From Corbicula japonica (Eukaryota > Mollusca > Bivalvia > Venerida > Cyrenidae), in the NCBI GenBank assembly GCA_038501625.1, contig JAZAYU010000006.1, positions 12,774,638 through 12,838,637 on the forward strand: a stretch of DNA of 64,000 bases. Reading direction: 5' to 3'. The notes beneath the pieces were generated by a model. It had not been told where the DNA came from. It did not search any database and was given only the letters and a program-made list of their open reading frames with translations. A program made the translations under genes and the position numbers. Shown here piece by piece: positions 40,700 through 52,200 of this stretch; position 1 is the stretch's first letter; the number at the start of each line of letters is the position of its first letter.

Positions 40700-41747
40700 A
40701 ATACATTTTACAATGTACACATGAGGAGGAAAGACAATAATACAGATACATGAACGAGGCTCTGTTACAGCATACAACAAATGCGGGAAGAGCTGCCCAT
40801 AGCACTTTTATGGTTAGCACCATTTAATACACAAATAAAGTGGTTTTATATACATTTGTTAACAAATAAAGATAAATAGTATCACTTGAATAGTTGTAGT
40901 ATCGATTTAGTAAAAATACAAAATTTTCTATATTCTGATTTATTGTTTGTATTAATATTCATCAGAGAGTCAAAATGAATTATGTTAGGCGATCTATAAT
41001 AAAGCGGTTTTATATATCGTTGTCTTAGTTGGCTTAATGCATAACATTCTAATAAATAATGGAATTCATCGCCTATACCGATATGGCATAATGTGCAGCG
41101 TCTGTCTTCAAGCGGTATACCGATCCAGGAGCCGGTCTCGATTGGTAATTTATGATTTTTTGTTCTGAATTTGATAACGTGTTTTAAGTATCTGTAATCT
41201 GTTTCAATTAGATATTTTTCAAAACCGAAATTATGTTTAAACAATTTGTAACTTCTACATTTACTCTGATTTTCAATGTAAGAATATCATTCGTTAATAA
41301 AAATGTCCGATAACTTTTGTTTAATGGTTAATGTTAACCACTTGCTATTATTTAACTCGTGTGATTTCCAAATATTCATGAGTCCGCATTCAACAAAAAT
41401 ATTTTTCACGTGTTCTATCCAATGAAATTTATGATTATTCAGATATTTGAAATTACTCAAAATTATAGAGTATATTTCTGAAGACAATTTTCTTTCATTT
41501 ACAAGTTTGCACCAAAATGAGATCATTCGTTGTTTAATATCTATAGATAGAGGTTTGACGCCGGTTTCACCATATACAATACTATTCGGTACTAGATTTC
41601 ACGTTAAGTATAATTTTTAAAAATTTAAGTTGTACTCGATCGATTATTTCTACATTGCCATATCCCCAAATTTCACATCCATAGAGTAGAACTGGCTTAA
41701 CTGTTCTCATAAATAGATCTATTTGTGTATCAATAGAGGTCTTTCAC
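40700..41747 (-). mobile_element. LINE (non-LTR retrotransposon), 3' fragment
   Basis: The minus strand encodes the C-terminal part of an APE-type LINE polyprotein. It carries TVKPVLLYGCEIWGYGN (about 41718-41665), then DIFINE, KHVIKFRTKNHKLPIETGSW and a Cys/His knuckle CTLCHIGIGDEFHYLLEC (about 41110-41055). Several frameshifts and stops interrupt it. The ORF ends at 40882, followed by TTATCTTTATTTG-like 3' sequence. It continues the 42796-45066 fragment, from which it is separated by inserted DNA. Not functional. Confidence 0.85.
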
Positions 41748-42795
41748 ATTGTTGTGCGCATGCGTCGTACGCCACGTTAGGTGCGGAAAATATTGGTTTT
41801 ATCCTAAACCGACAAGTGAGGGGGCATTTAACTGTGTCATTGCTAACAGAATGAACAGATATGATCACGGTGTCGTCTTAAAGCTAATGATAAATTATAA
41901 TAATAATTATGATAAAGCATAATAAATTCGAGTTTTAGAATTTCCGAATATAATAGGCTTAAAACGTCTGGTCGGCAAGATTTGACTGTGAAAAGCGTAA
42001 AACAATCAAAGACGTGGTTGCCACTTTGAATCGGGAAGTCTTATATGAAAACAAATACATTGTGGATTACACGTTACTGTATATTTTCCACAGACACATA
42101 TATAAGCGTATCGAGTTTTTCTGACAAAATGCGTTTACTTCAAGAAATATATTTTATGTTACATGATCTCTCTAAATTGGAGGTAAACGGATGAATTCAG
42201 CATTGTATCGGCGTTGAATACTCTTCGTTGTATTCAACGCCCGTTAAGCTTATTAAGTTATTCAAGTTATTATAAACATCTTTTTTTTTATATAATCGTC
42301 AGCCATAGTCAATAGACATTAGTTTAAGTCGCATTTCATGAATATCTACGTGTTACGAGAATGATGTAGAAAGAAGATAAAATGTCCGCAGACCTAAAAA
42401 ATCTCAGGATTTTATCTGAAATCTCCGGACCGTAAGGTTCTTCTCCGGATCTAAGGATTTTCAGGCAAAATCTCAGGATTTAAAAATATTGAAAAGGATA
42501 ATTAATGAAACATAAATTTAACTGAATTTAGAATGGGTTTTGCAATTATATTATTTAATACTAAGAAACTTGGTCTTGATCACGGCTCCAAAATTTCCTG
42601 TTTCTTGAGAGATTACGTGATAGTGACACGCTGCCTCGGGCACACATGTACACAACAGCTAACTGTCATAAAACTAAACTCGGACCTGAATATCGCAGTC
42701 CCGTTCATTTGTTTTGGTCCATGGTCATTTTGATTTTAAACAGAAATGAAAATATTATATTTCAAAAGCTTCAGCGACAACAATTACGAACTTCA
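41748..42795. other. About 1.05-kb insertion splitting the LINE
   Basis: The LINE frame stops near 42796 (after ...LKQSKYLC) and resumes near 41747 (TSIDTQIDLF). Between them is unrelated DNA with TGCGCATGCGTCGTACGCC near one edge and an odd cluster of AATCTCAGGATTTT, CTCCGGACC and CTCCGGATC words at about 42400-42480. No terminal repeat or ORF identified; edges are approximate. Confidence 0.6.
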
Positions 42796-45066
42796 ACATC
42801 AAAATAGTTTTTATTACATAAGTACTTAGATTGTTTCAAGAGGCTATTCATTGTTTTAGCCTGTTTGGCGATTTCTTTTTTGCGTTGTAAAACGATCCAC
42901 TTCTACTAAATAAAATACAGAAATAATTATATTCATTAATAATTTCTATTTGTTCACCATTATATGTGAATTGGTATCTTTGTTGTCTGCCTCTAGAAAA
43001 AATCAGAATTTTTGTTTTAGTTACATTAAGCGTAAGCTTCCAGTTATTACAATATTGGGCATAAGTATTCAAAGCATACTGTAAACTTTGCACAGACTCA
43101 GCAATAATAACAGTGTCGTCAGCATATTATAAAATAAACAACTTAATAAACATTAATATAGATTCATCAGACGTGTGTGTGTTACAGAAAATACCGTTTG
43201 TTTGGTTTTGCGTAACGAAAAAATTCATGTAGATCATTGAGATACAACGAAAATAATAAGGGGGACAAGTCTCCACCTTGTCTTACTCCGATATTAGAAG
43301 GAAAATAATCAGATATAACACCATTGACTTTAAGACAAGATTTTGCATTTTTATATATACTTTTGATAATCTGTAAAAAAAATTGCCGTTGAAATTTTGT
43401 AAAACAAGTTTTGACCATAACCCATTTCGCCAAACGGTGTCAAATGCACTTTTAAGATCAACGAATGCGCAATATAAAACTTTCTTTTTTGATTTTAGGA
43501 ACTCTATTAGGCTGTTCAAAATAAACATATTATCGACAGTTGAATATCCTTTTCTAAATCCAGCTTGAAACTTGTTTAATAATTCACTATCATCAGCAAA
43601 TTTCTGAAGTCTATTATTTAATATAGCGGTATTTTTAAAAAGTTTACCAAGACAACTTAAAAGAGTTATCGGTCGATAATTTGAAGGCTCTTTTGGATCC
43701 CCTTTGTTTTTGTAAATCGGAATAATGGTACCAATTGTCCACATAGATGGGACTAGGCCTGATGTAAAAATTATATTAAATAGTTTAAGTAACATTTCTT
43801 TTATTTTTGGAAAAGAATATTTCAAATGTTCGTTAAGAATTTGGTCTATTCCACTGGCTTTATTATTTTTATAAAGATTTAATTGCTTTTTCTATTTCAC
43901 AAATTAATATTGGCGAGTTAAGTGAAGTGTTTATTTCAGAAGTAGTTTCGTTGTCTAATAATATATTTTCTTCTTCATTTGCTACAAAATTTATGTTTTT
44001 AAAATAATTGTAAAGATTCTCTAACGACGCATGCGTACGCCCCTTCTTTTTCCCATTAAATAATTTCCAAAATTGTTTAGGTTTACAGTTTTTCATGCTT
44101 CTCAATTTCGTCGCGTTATTTATTTTGAAATCTCTGAAGCTTTTATTTATTGTCGTTTTATATATTTTACTATTTCGTTTAAGTGACCTTTTATTTTCTT
44201 CTGATTTTCTTAATTTATATAAGAATTTTGAACGATGGAAATTTTTTCTTGCTATCTTACACTCACTATTGAACCACGGTTGACCTTTTTTTTTGATTTA
44301 ACATTTCTGTTGTAAATTGGTTTAACGTTCAAATCATGATAACCGAAACTAGTTTTGGCGCTTTCTACAAAAAATTCTGAAATATTTTCAGCAATATCAT
44401 CCACTTTGGTTTGTGAGATAGAGTCGCTGTTTTCGATTTCAATCAGATTTTGAATAATTTGATTTATTTTGCTATCGTTCAGATTATTATAGAACAATAC
44501 AGAGTTATTAGCATCTAATAATTTTATATTTGCTTCTTGTTGGTTTTTATGCGCAACGACTTCTACTTTGAAGTTGAAGCTAAGAGATACCGGATTATGA
44601 ACATCCGAACACATATCACAGAAATCTAAAACAAACATATTATGTACAGAAGTAAAAAAATTGACGAACAAACAAAATAATCAACTGTGCTAGAATTCTT
44701 ACATGTAAGATTTCCATTTGTATTACCCGTCGTTCTACCATTTAAAATATACAAATTGTTTGCCAGCAGAAAATCAATGAATTTATAACCGTAACTATTT
44801 GAGCATTTATCTTCATTTGCTCGTTTCAGAGAAACATTATCTTTGTCAAAATTATTTAGTTCAGTCTGAAATTCATAGAACAAATCAACTAGGTCAGTTT
44901 CATGAAAAATACTATAATCTGGAATTACATAATCATTTAAATCTTTTGTTCTTGAATTAAAATCTCCAAATAAACAAATATGCGAATATTTAACCTTAAA
45001 ATAATTAAGTTCGTTTTGCAATTCATAAAACGGGTCATGAAGTGTAGATGAGAAAATAATGGTTTT
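42796..45066 (-). mobile_element. LINE (non-LTR retrotransposon), 5' fragment with endonuclease and RT
   Basis: Minus strand. The distal half of an APE endonuclease (FSSTLHDPFYEL, CLFGDFNSRT, GYKFIDFLLANNLYILNGRT, STVDYFV; 45066-44690) is followed by a connector and the reverse transcriptase: GTIIPIYKNKGD, SNYRPITLLSCLGKLF, FVDLKSAFDTVW (block A), GVRQGGDLSPLLFSLYLNDL (block B) and YADDTVII (block C, about 43133-43110). A stop codon directly precedes YADD, and several frameshifts break the polyprotein. The N-terminal half of the endonuclease is missing, so the copy is 5'-truncated, as is usual for LINEs. Clade not determined; it belongs to the jockey/I/CR1-like group. Confidence 0.9.
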
Positions 45067-45303
45067 GAATTAACGGGATACACTGAAATAATTAACTATA
45101 AACACTGGATAATGAAACAATGTTTATAGCAGAGATTATTAAATTATAACTGCCTTATCTCTGCGGCACGTATAATTTGTGCAAATGCTTTTCTTTTAGA
45201 TCCTTTCAAATACATCTCAGAATCTCCATGACTGGATGATGTGACGAAAATACTGGTATGTCGAGTTCGTGTATAATCAATCCTACTAATCCAGTGGTGG
45301 ATG

Positions 45304-45734
45304 CTAGAGATTAAGCTGTTCCAAAAGCTGTGCCGGTTGGCACACGTTGAACGCCGTCACTGAATCTGTTAGTTGTTCGTTTGTTAGACTGGTTAGGTTC
45401 TCCCATTGTGTCAGCTGATGGCGGAGAAAAATCCATTCCGTCTCCGAAATCGAGCTCATACTCGTGATCTTCGAGCGCACGTTGATTGCAATGAGGACAG
45501 TTTCTTTCCACATATTCGTTAATTCCCCGGTGATGAATCCTGCCACCCACTGTTACAAAAAATCCAAATGACTGCCTTATCTCTGCGGCACTTTTCCTTT
45601 TCACAAATGCTTAGACGTAAATGCTTTTCCTGTAGAATGTTTCTGACGCAATGGCGACCAGTGCTAGGTACGAGTTTTGATCGTACGTATACGTTCCCCA
45701 TGGAGCTTCCTGGAATATCATTATCTTTTGTCAT
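45304..45734 (-). pseudogene. Frameshifted coding-like segment, unknown
   Basis: Two overlapping minus frames look like one protein with a one-base shift. The first reads KLVPSTGRHCVRNILQEKHL, RLSICEKEK up to about 45600. The other continues SAAEIRQSFGFFVTVGGRIH, HRGINEYVERNCPHC and an acidic tail (EYELDFGDGMDF) to a stop at 45304. CPHC could be part of a metal site. A 23-base block (CTGCCTTATCTCTGCGGCAC and neighbours) recurs at 45150-45169 and 45571-45591. It may be a decayed mobile-element gene. Not recognised. Confidence 0.35.
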
Positions 45735-48117
45735 TCCAAACTTAAGTTAAGGGACGGAAGGGATTTTATCTCCGACACTTGTTATTGATCCTTATCCTTT
45801 CGGGTGTTCTCGGACTGCCACTAATCGCTCCGTTTGCCACTTTGGCTTCTGCAGGAACAACGTGCTTGTGATTACCCGGTTGTGTCCAGGTTTGCAAATA
45901 TTTAAATATGGATTTAATTTAGGTTTTATTTATCTATCTTGTTCAATCTTATTCAGTAGGTTTTTTTAGATATTGCATATTGATCCGGAGATCCGAAAGT
46001 GCCTTAAAATTATTTCGGATTAAGTCCGGAGATTCGACAGGCCTGAACAGAATAGAATTTAGACGGGGGATCTGAGAGTTACTGCATAACTCAGAGATCG
46101 CCATAGGTGAAATTAAAAAGAAGGAAGTATATCCTTGATGATATTGAACATTTTCCAAAGCTATATTGGCTGGAATATTGAAACTCGAAATCTTAAAACT
46201 GTCCGAAATATTAAAAGTAATACTACTTACCATTAAGTATCGTGGTCAACGACCTGTAGAAGACGTCATGATAACATAAATGATTGAATTACAGTGAGAC
46301 ATTTTACAGCCGCCACACGGCACAAACAATTCTTCTGTGATATCGAAATCGACGAAAATGGATCTATGAAAGCTACCGAACACATAAAATAGAAAAATAT
46401 TGCATGCTCGGTTTGAATGAGCCTGTTCATGGGCAGTAATTGAAAAACGTTTTTCTGTCCTCGCCGCCTAGCCCCGGGTTGAGCGCAACTCACATAAATT
46501 TACTAGTTTATGCATTTTGATAAAAGTACACGCTATATCCATTCTACTACTGATAGGCAAATACATAATGTACTATTCTGAGCTTGTAGGCCTACTCTGG
46601 CATACGAATACTATTTTTCTAACTATAACTGTAACTACTGATAAGCATGTACTATCCTGAGCTTGTAATCTGGCATATAAATAGTATCATCCATTTATCA
46701 TTCTAACTAAAATCGTAAACACGAAAATCCCAATATCAATCTCTTTCGCAGAGTCGCCGTAACTGACAAACATTTTGCACAAAATGAGCCGACAATGTAA
46801 GAGAGTATAGAACTATCTCGATAATTCCCTTGTTTCCCGACCAAAATGATCCGATCAGTCCCGAAATCTGTAATACAAGGATTCATTGTCGGGTCAGTGG
46901 GGTACCGCATTTCAGCTGTGACATATTGGCGGGAAGACGATGCAAAAGCGTGTCCGAAAATTGAGAGGCACTCCACGGACCTTTTCACTTCATGTAATTG
47001 AGAGCTTGCAGCGTCGTGCCAAAAGTGAATGAACTTTTATAAAGAATGACAATAACAGAAAAAATGAATAGATCTAGACGTCTAGCTCAAAATCACTTGT
47101 GCATTTATTGGTATGGATCTGAGAGCTAATAGTAACAGATTGGTTATTACGGGTTTAGTTAGAATTATAGCTATTCTAGATCTAATTGTCAAAGTATTTG
47201 TCCTTGGTAATGCATTTGACAATATAAATGGTAGATCTACTAAAACATAATTCAAGTTGCTTCCCTTAGATCATAAAACTAGATTGTCAAATTTAGCCTG
47301 AATAAGCTTTACTTACAATTATTATTACATTACCTCTCCTCTAAAATCCGTTACCAAGCGCTGTATGTGCAAGTGACACCTGTACTTGGGAGACCCGGTA
47401 CCTTAGCTCTAGATTCCTGCTGACATTGTCTATTTTGTATCTATCATTATATCAATTTACTTTCGTACTAACACTTCTGACATAAATCCTGCCTGTAACG
47501 ATCCAAAGAGGAGTTGGAAGTAAACAGAGATAGACAGAAAGACTGTATTGCTGCATTTTGAAGTGAATGTATACTGATCATTTTTTATCGGCAGTGTTTC
47601 AGTTTTCATAACAAATTGCATGTCATTACAAATTCTCTATTAAAATGAAGTGTGACCATGTTTAATCAAGCATTGAAGTACATGTAAAATTGAAGAACTT
47701 CAAGTGACTTCAGAGAATTATCCCAGTCTTTGCAAAACCTCTTTTTATCACAGGATATTGTAACCTGTAAATAAAAGTATTTGTCTAAACAATGTTTTAC
47801 GTGTTATACGTGCAATATTAAAAAGTATTTTGTAACAACATATTGAAATCATGTTAATTAAATCACAATATTATAACAAGTATTTAGAATTTATTTATTA
47901 CTATCTAGCCTTAAATAAAAGATTAAACATATTATTATCATTTTTTGATTTTCTGAACAATAAAAAGAATCAACGTCTTATAGTTGTGAGAACAAATTCA
48001 AAATTGAACTTCTTTCTAATCATGAATTGGTTTTTTTTTAAGGATAAAGTGTTGGTGAGCCATCTGACAGTGCTTCGTGATAAAGGGAACATTGGGATAT
48101 AGATTGTGAATCATGAG
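45735..48117. other. Unassigned, low-repeat DNA
   Basis: No MITE and no splice-supported exon were found in about 2.4 kb, which is unusual for this window. It is somewhat richer in CpG at 45.75-46.1 and 46.7-47.0 kb. Near-repeats TACTGATAGGCAAATACATA and TACTGATAAGCATGTACTAT, each followed by CTGAGCTTGTA, lie at about 46548 and 46637. Confidence 0.4.
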
Positions 48118-48119
48118 CT

Positions 48120-48267
48120 GGGCCTAAGATCATAAAACTAAGTTTTGAGATCAGTCTCAAATCTCAAGGATCTGATTGGCTGAAATGGCGACTGGTTGCC
48201 ATTTCAGCCAATCAGATGCTTGAAATTTGAGACTGATCTCCAGATTTAGTTTTATGATCTTCGACAC
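48120..48267. repeat. MITE-B copy 11
   Basis: GGGCCTAAGATCATAAAACT to TTTTATGATCTTCG, centre GGCGACTGGTTGCC. About 0.9 kb upstream of the FN3 gene start. Confidence 0.9.
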
Positions 48268-48299
48268 TGATAAGACTTCAGGCCATTTGCATTTTCAGG

Positions 48300-49107
48300 T
48301 TAGTATTTGTTGCTGCATAGTGACTTCATCATATATTCAGTTTGTCACGTGATTATTTTCAATAACAAACATTATGACGGATACCGAAGCGATATAGCGT
48401 AAAGAGGTGAGAAATATCTGTTTGAATTCAAAATGTATGGTATTTCATAATGCTCATTCTTCGTTGACGTTTTATTTGCTTTTATTCTGGAGTGGTAGAG
48501 ACTAGTTTGTTTTGCTTATGTTAGAATACGGATGCGAATGCATATAGTAAATTGACCTCGTTTGCATCTCTCGCGGTGAGGCATCAATTTTCGTACTTAA
48601 TAACTATATCCATGTAAAGTAATTAAACGAGTTAGATTTCTTTATTCTATTTTCTGTTTCTGTCTGTGGCGGTTTAAAATCTGACAATTTATGCAAAACC
48701 TTACTTTTCAATAACAGTTTTTACATAATTTATGGAAATTCACTAACATATTAAGTAGATTCAAATTATGGCTAATTAAAAACCTTTATTTTGGAAACTT
48801 TTTTGAATTGGGAATTTTTTACCAATATAGGAAGTGAAAGATTTTTCGAAGTGAGATTTTTATAAAAGACAGTTACCAGTTATTAATCAACCCCCCAAAT
48901 ATCACCTCCCTTTTTTACTACATTAATATAGAGTGATTAAGAATCGTGTTGCTTTATCAGGCTGCAATGTTAACAGTGAGCTATGTTTCATGCAAGGGCA
49001 GAGTTTAATCTTATCTCTTACTTCTATGGTCTTCAGATATGGAGATAAACACAGAGTTGACACAATGCTTAAAGGGAATGAGTCCAAAATGAAATGGCTT
49101 GGACGAT
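48300..49107 (+). promoter_or_regulatory. 5' region of the FN3 gene: E-box and upstream ORFs
   Basis: A TCACGTGA palindrome (about 48346-48353), the USF/MITF/TFEB-type E-box, lies 0.75 kb upstream of the start codon. A good acceptor, TGGTCTTCAG (ending at 49036), suggests that the start exon is preceded by a non-coding exon. Two short upstream ORFs (one from about 49038, one MKWLGRYGY overlapping the main start) precede ATG 49108 and could dampen translation. The promoter itself is not identified. Confidence 0.35.
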
Positions 49108-49275
49108 ATGGCTACTAACTTGACAAAATGGCAGACTAGGACATTGTATATATGGATTTTTATGTTTGTAGTTTTAGACTGCTGGATATGGGGTGTGAGA
49201 GGGTATAACTATGCTAATACAACACAGTTGACTCTGTGTCAAGCCCAGTGTGAGGCACTGTGTTTGGACAAAGAG
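49108..49275 (+). CDS. FN3 gene exon 1: signal peptide and first cysteines
   Basis: ATG at 49108 (MATNLTKWQTRTLYIWIFMF). The open frame extends a little upstream, but only from a TTG, so 49108 is the first ATG. Ends CQAQCEALCLDKE at donor GTAAGC. Confidence 0.8.
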
Positions 49276-52200
49276 GTAAGCTTTTTACTTATAGTAGAAC
49301 CATGGTCTCCCAAATGTGCCGTCTGGTATAAATAGAAGAGGGGTCTTCCATTCTAGACACTATTTTTGAAAATGTTTTGTATTTAAGATCAGATAAGCTA
49401 TTTGTTTGTTTGTTTGTGTTTCATACATTTGTGCAAGAATTGGTTTTCCAGATAAGGCTTATGCGTAATTTTGATAAATATGGCATTTTCCCAATAAAAA
49501 TACTTGGATTATTTTTGTCTGTTTCCTTTGATTCTTGTTGAGACTTTATAGCTTTACTTGAGTGTTGTTGTTTTTTGTGTGTGGGAAAAGTTTACCAGTT
49601 TTGGGGATAGCAGACTAAGATATACTGGTTTAAAAATCTAAAAATCTTCCAAACTAACAAATCTCACTAGTGCCATGCAAAGTTTCCTGTTAACTGTTAT
49701 TTTGAAAGCTGATGAGCACTGTCAGGTAGGTTGGTTCTTTCAGTTAAATCAACATAGTTGCTGTGCACAGTGAACACATTTTTATGCACATTTTAAACAT
49801 TATGAAGTGTAGTACAGTACACACAGTCAATAACTCTACTTAAGGGCCCATTTACACAGTCAGTGCCCAATTGGTTATTTTCTTTTAAGTTACTTGCTGA
49901 TTTGATCGGTTGTCATGCATTATTTTATTTCTGGTTTTCTGTGTAAACATACATCGGTGATTGACGAGTGTTCAGCAAATATTTTATGGGTTGCTGGTAC
50001 ACTTTAATTCTAATAGTTTTTCTATCGGTGGTATGTATAAGTTGATTGGTTGCTTATCAGTGGCCCATTGGAGATATCAGTTGTAGACAGATTGTTGATC
50101 GGTGATATCGGTTGTAGACAGGTTGTATATCATGATGATCGGTTGTAGACAGGTTGTCAATTGGCTATTTGTCAAATATTTTCACCGATCGAGAATTTTA
50201 AACATATCTAAAAATCCTGATTGGTAATTTTTCACCGATGAAACACATCTTTCCCCAACAGCAGTTGATAGGTGGAAAAACAGGTTACAAATAGTTGATA
50301 TCACAGTGTTAAATCCCTTGTCATCGGTTCACTCCATAATTTGACTAAAATCTACCGATCAATCACCAATGGTTCTGTGTAACTGGGGTGTAATGGGCTG
50401 ACTGCTTTGGATGGACAGTTTAGAGTAAGGTATACGGATTATAACTGTATACCCAAGCTGTAAAAAATCTTAATCAACAGGTGGTCTTTAAAAGGGTGTT
50501 TACTGTATTTCAAACAATAACAAGCTGATAGACACATCATGGCCATATACACCGTAAATTATTGGTAGTGTTTTAAACCATTAAAGGAGTTTTTGTTTGT
50601 TTTCCATGGAAGATTGTCAGTTTATATGAAGTAGAACACTAACATTATTTTATCTTGAGTGTTTAGATCTGTCAACACATGGTCGTTTCTCATCCTTGTT
50701 TTCGTGTTCTCTTTCAAGATAAATTTAGAAATTAGGGGTTAATTGTTTAAATGTTTCCTGCTGAAAAATTATGTTTAATAGAGAGCAATCAGGGCCCAAG
50801 GTTATAAAACTGAGATTGGAGACCAGCATGGAAACTTAAGCATCTGATTGGCTGAAATTTAGACTTGTCACAATTTCAGCCAACTCTTGTGCTTGATATT
50901 TGAGACTGGTCTCCAATTTCAGTTTTATAATCTTGGGACCAAAGCTTTCTTTTGAGTTGTATTGATTATTGACACGATCTTGATACCAAGTCCCCTCAAA
51001 TCTTCATTATATGTTTCTTGATATCCACACTATGAGATAACTAACATGTTAGAAAACCATTTTAGACAGAAATTGACCTGTGTATAGTCACAAAAATGTA
51101 TTGTCATAGATATGGGATAACAAAATTTTTAGTTGTATGTATCAGTTTAACTTGAGATAAGATTTTCCTTGTTCAGTCCATCCATTCCAAAACTGGATCC
51201 ACAGTGTCTCAAAAAGTATGTTTTTCTATGTCATAATTTGTACATAATCTGGTGTATTCTTTGCAACTGCTTGGAAAAAGCTATTCAAAACAATGATAAA
51301 ACTTCAGACACAAGATGGTGTATTGCTAAATTACATGTTGACTCCAGAAACATTTACTAAATTAACATAATTGTGAACATGACCCGTGAAGCCCCTCTAT
51401 TAAGACCACCTCTGGGACTGAACAGAAGTTGTCTTTACAGTGTAGTGGTCTTAAATAAGGGGAAAAAAGTTGTGCAGAACTGTTGAAAGGGGCATTGCAA
51501 AAATGGTCTTATTATCGAGGTGGTCTTAATTTTTGGGTGGTGTTTATAAGGGGTTTTACGGTATATATGGTAAAAAATTTATGTTATGCACTTAAAAGTG
51601 TTGTTTTTGGTTTTAGCTTTACTGCGAACAGAATTGTACAGGGACAAGGAGCTGGATTGCCAACTGTGATGTAAGTGAATGATTTCCTATCTTTCATATC
51701 TGCAAGTGGAAGCCAAATTCAATTGAGGGAACCAGTGAACATTGTATTTTGACATTACTTTAATCATTCAAATACTAGGAACTGCTATGCCCAAAATTAT
51801 AAACAAATCAGGAGACCAGTCTCATAGCTCAAGCATCTGATTGGCTATTTCAGCCAATCAGATGCTTGAGATTTGAGACTGGTCTCCAATCTTAGTTTTA
51901 TGATCTGGGCCCTGGTGTTTGTGTTTTCTTGACCTTAGTTTTGTTATCCCTTTCCACTATAGATGTGGCTGTAACCCTGGTCAGTCATTCGGTGCATTGT
52001 GCTATTAGTTCCATGTGTAATAAGGATCTACACTGTTTGCTTTTCAATTCATTAGGTTATTTCTGACGAAGAAGTGAGCAGTCCAGATCCATGGCATGTA
52101 TATGCTGGCTGATCCGGGTCTTCACTGTTGGCTTATGCTGTAAAACCTGTACATATAAAGTAAAGGGTTAAGTCAGGAACTTATATGTGCTCACAGTGTA

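Noticed and set aside
46707..46988. 93-residue minus-strand ORF in the low-repeat region
   Set aside because: No domain, splice partner or codon pattern supports it; it is kept only as part of an unassigned stretch.
49099..49107. Start of the FN3 protein three codons upstream of 49108
   Set aside because: The codon at 49099 is TTG, not ATG; nuclear genes of animals normally start at ATG, so 49108 is used.
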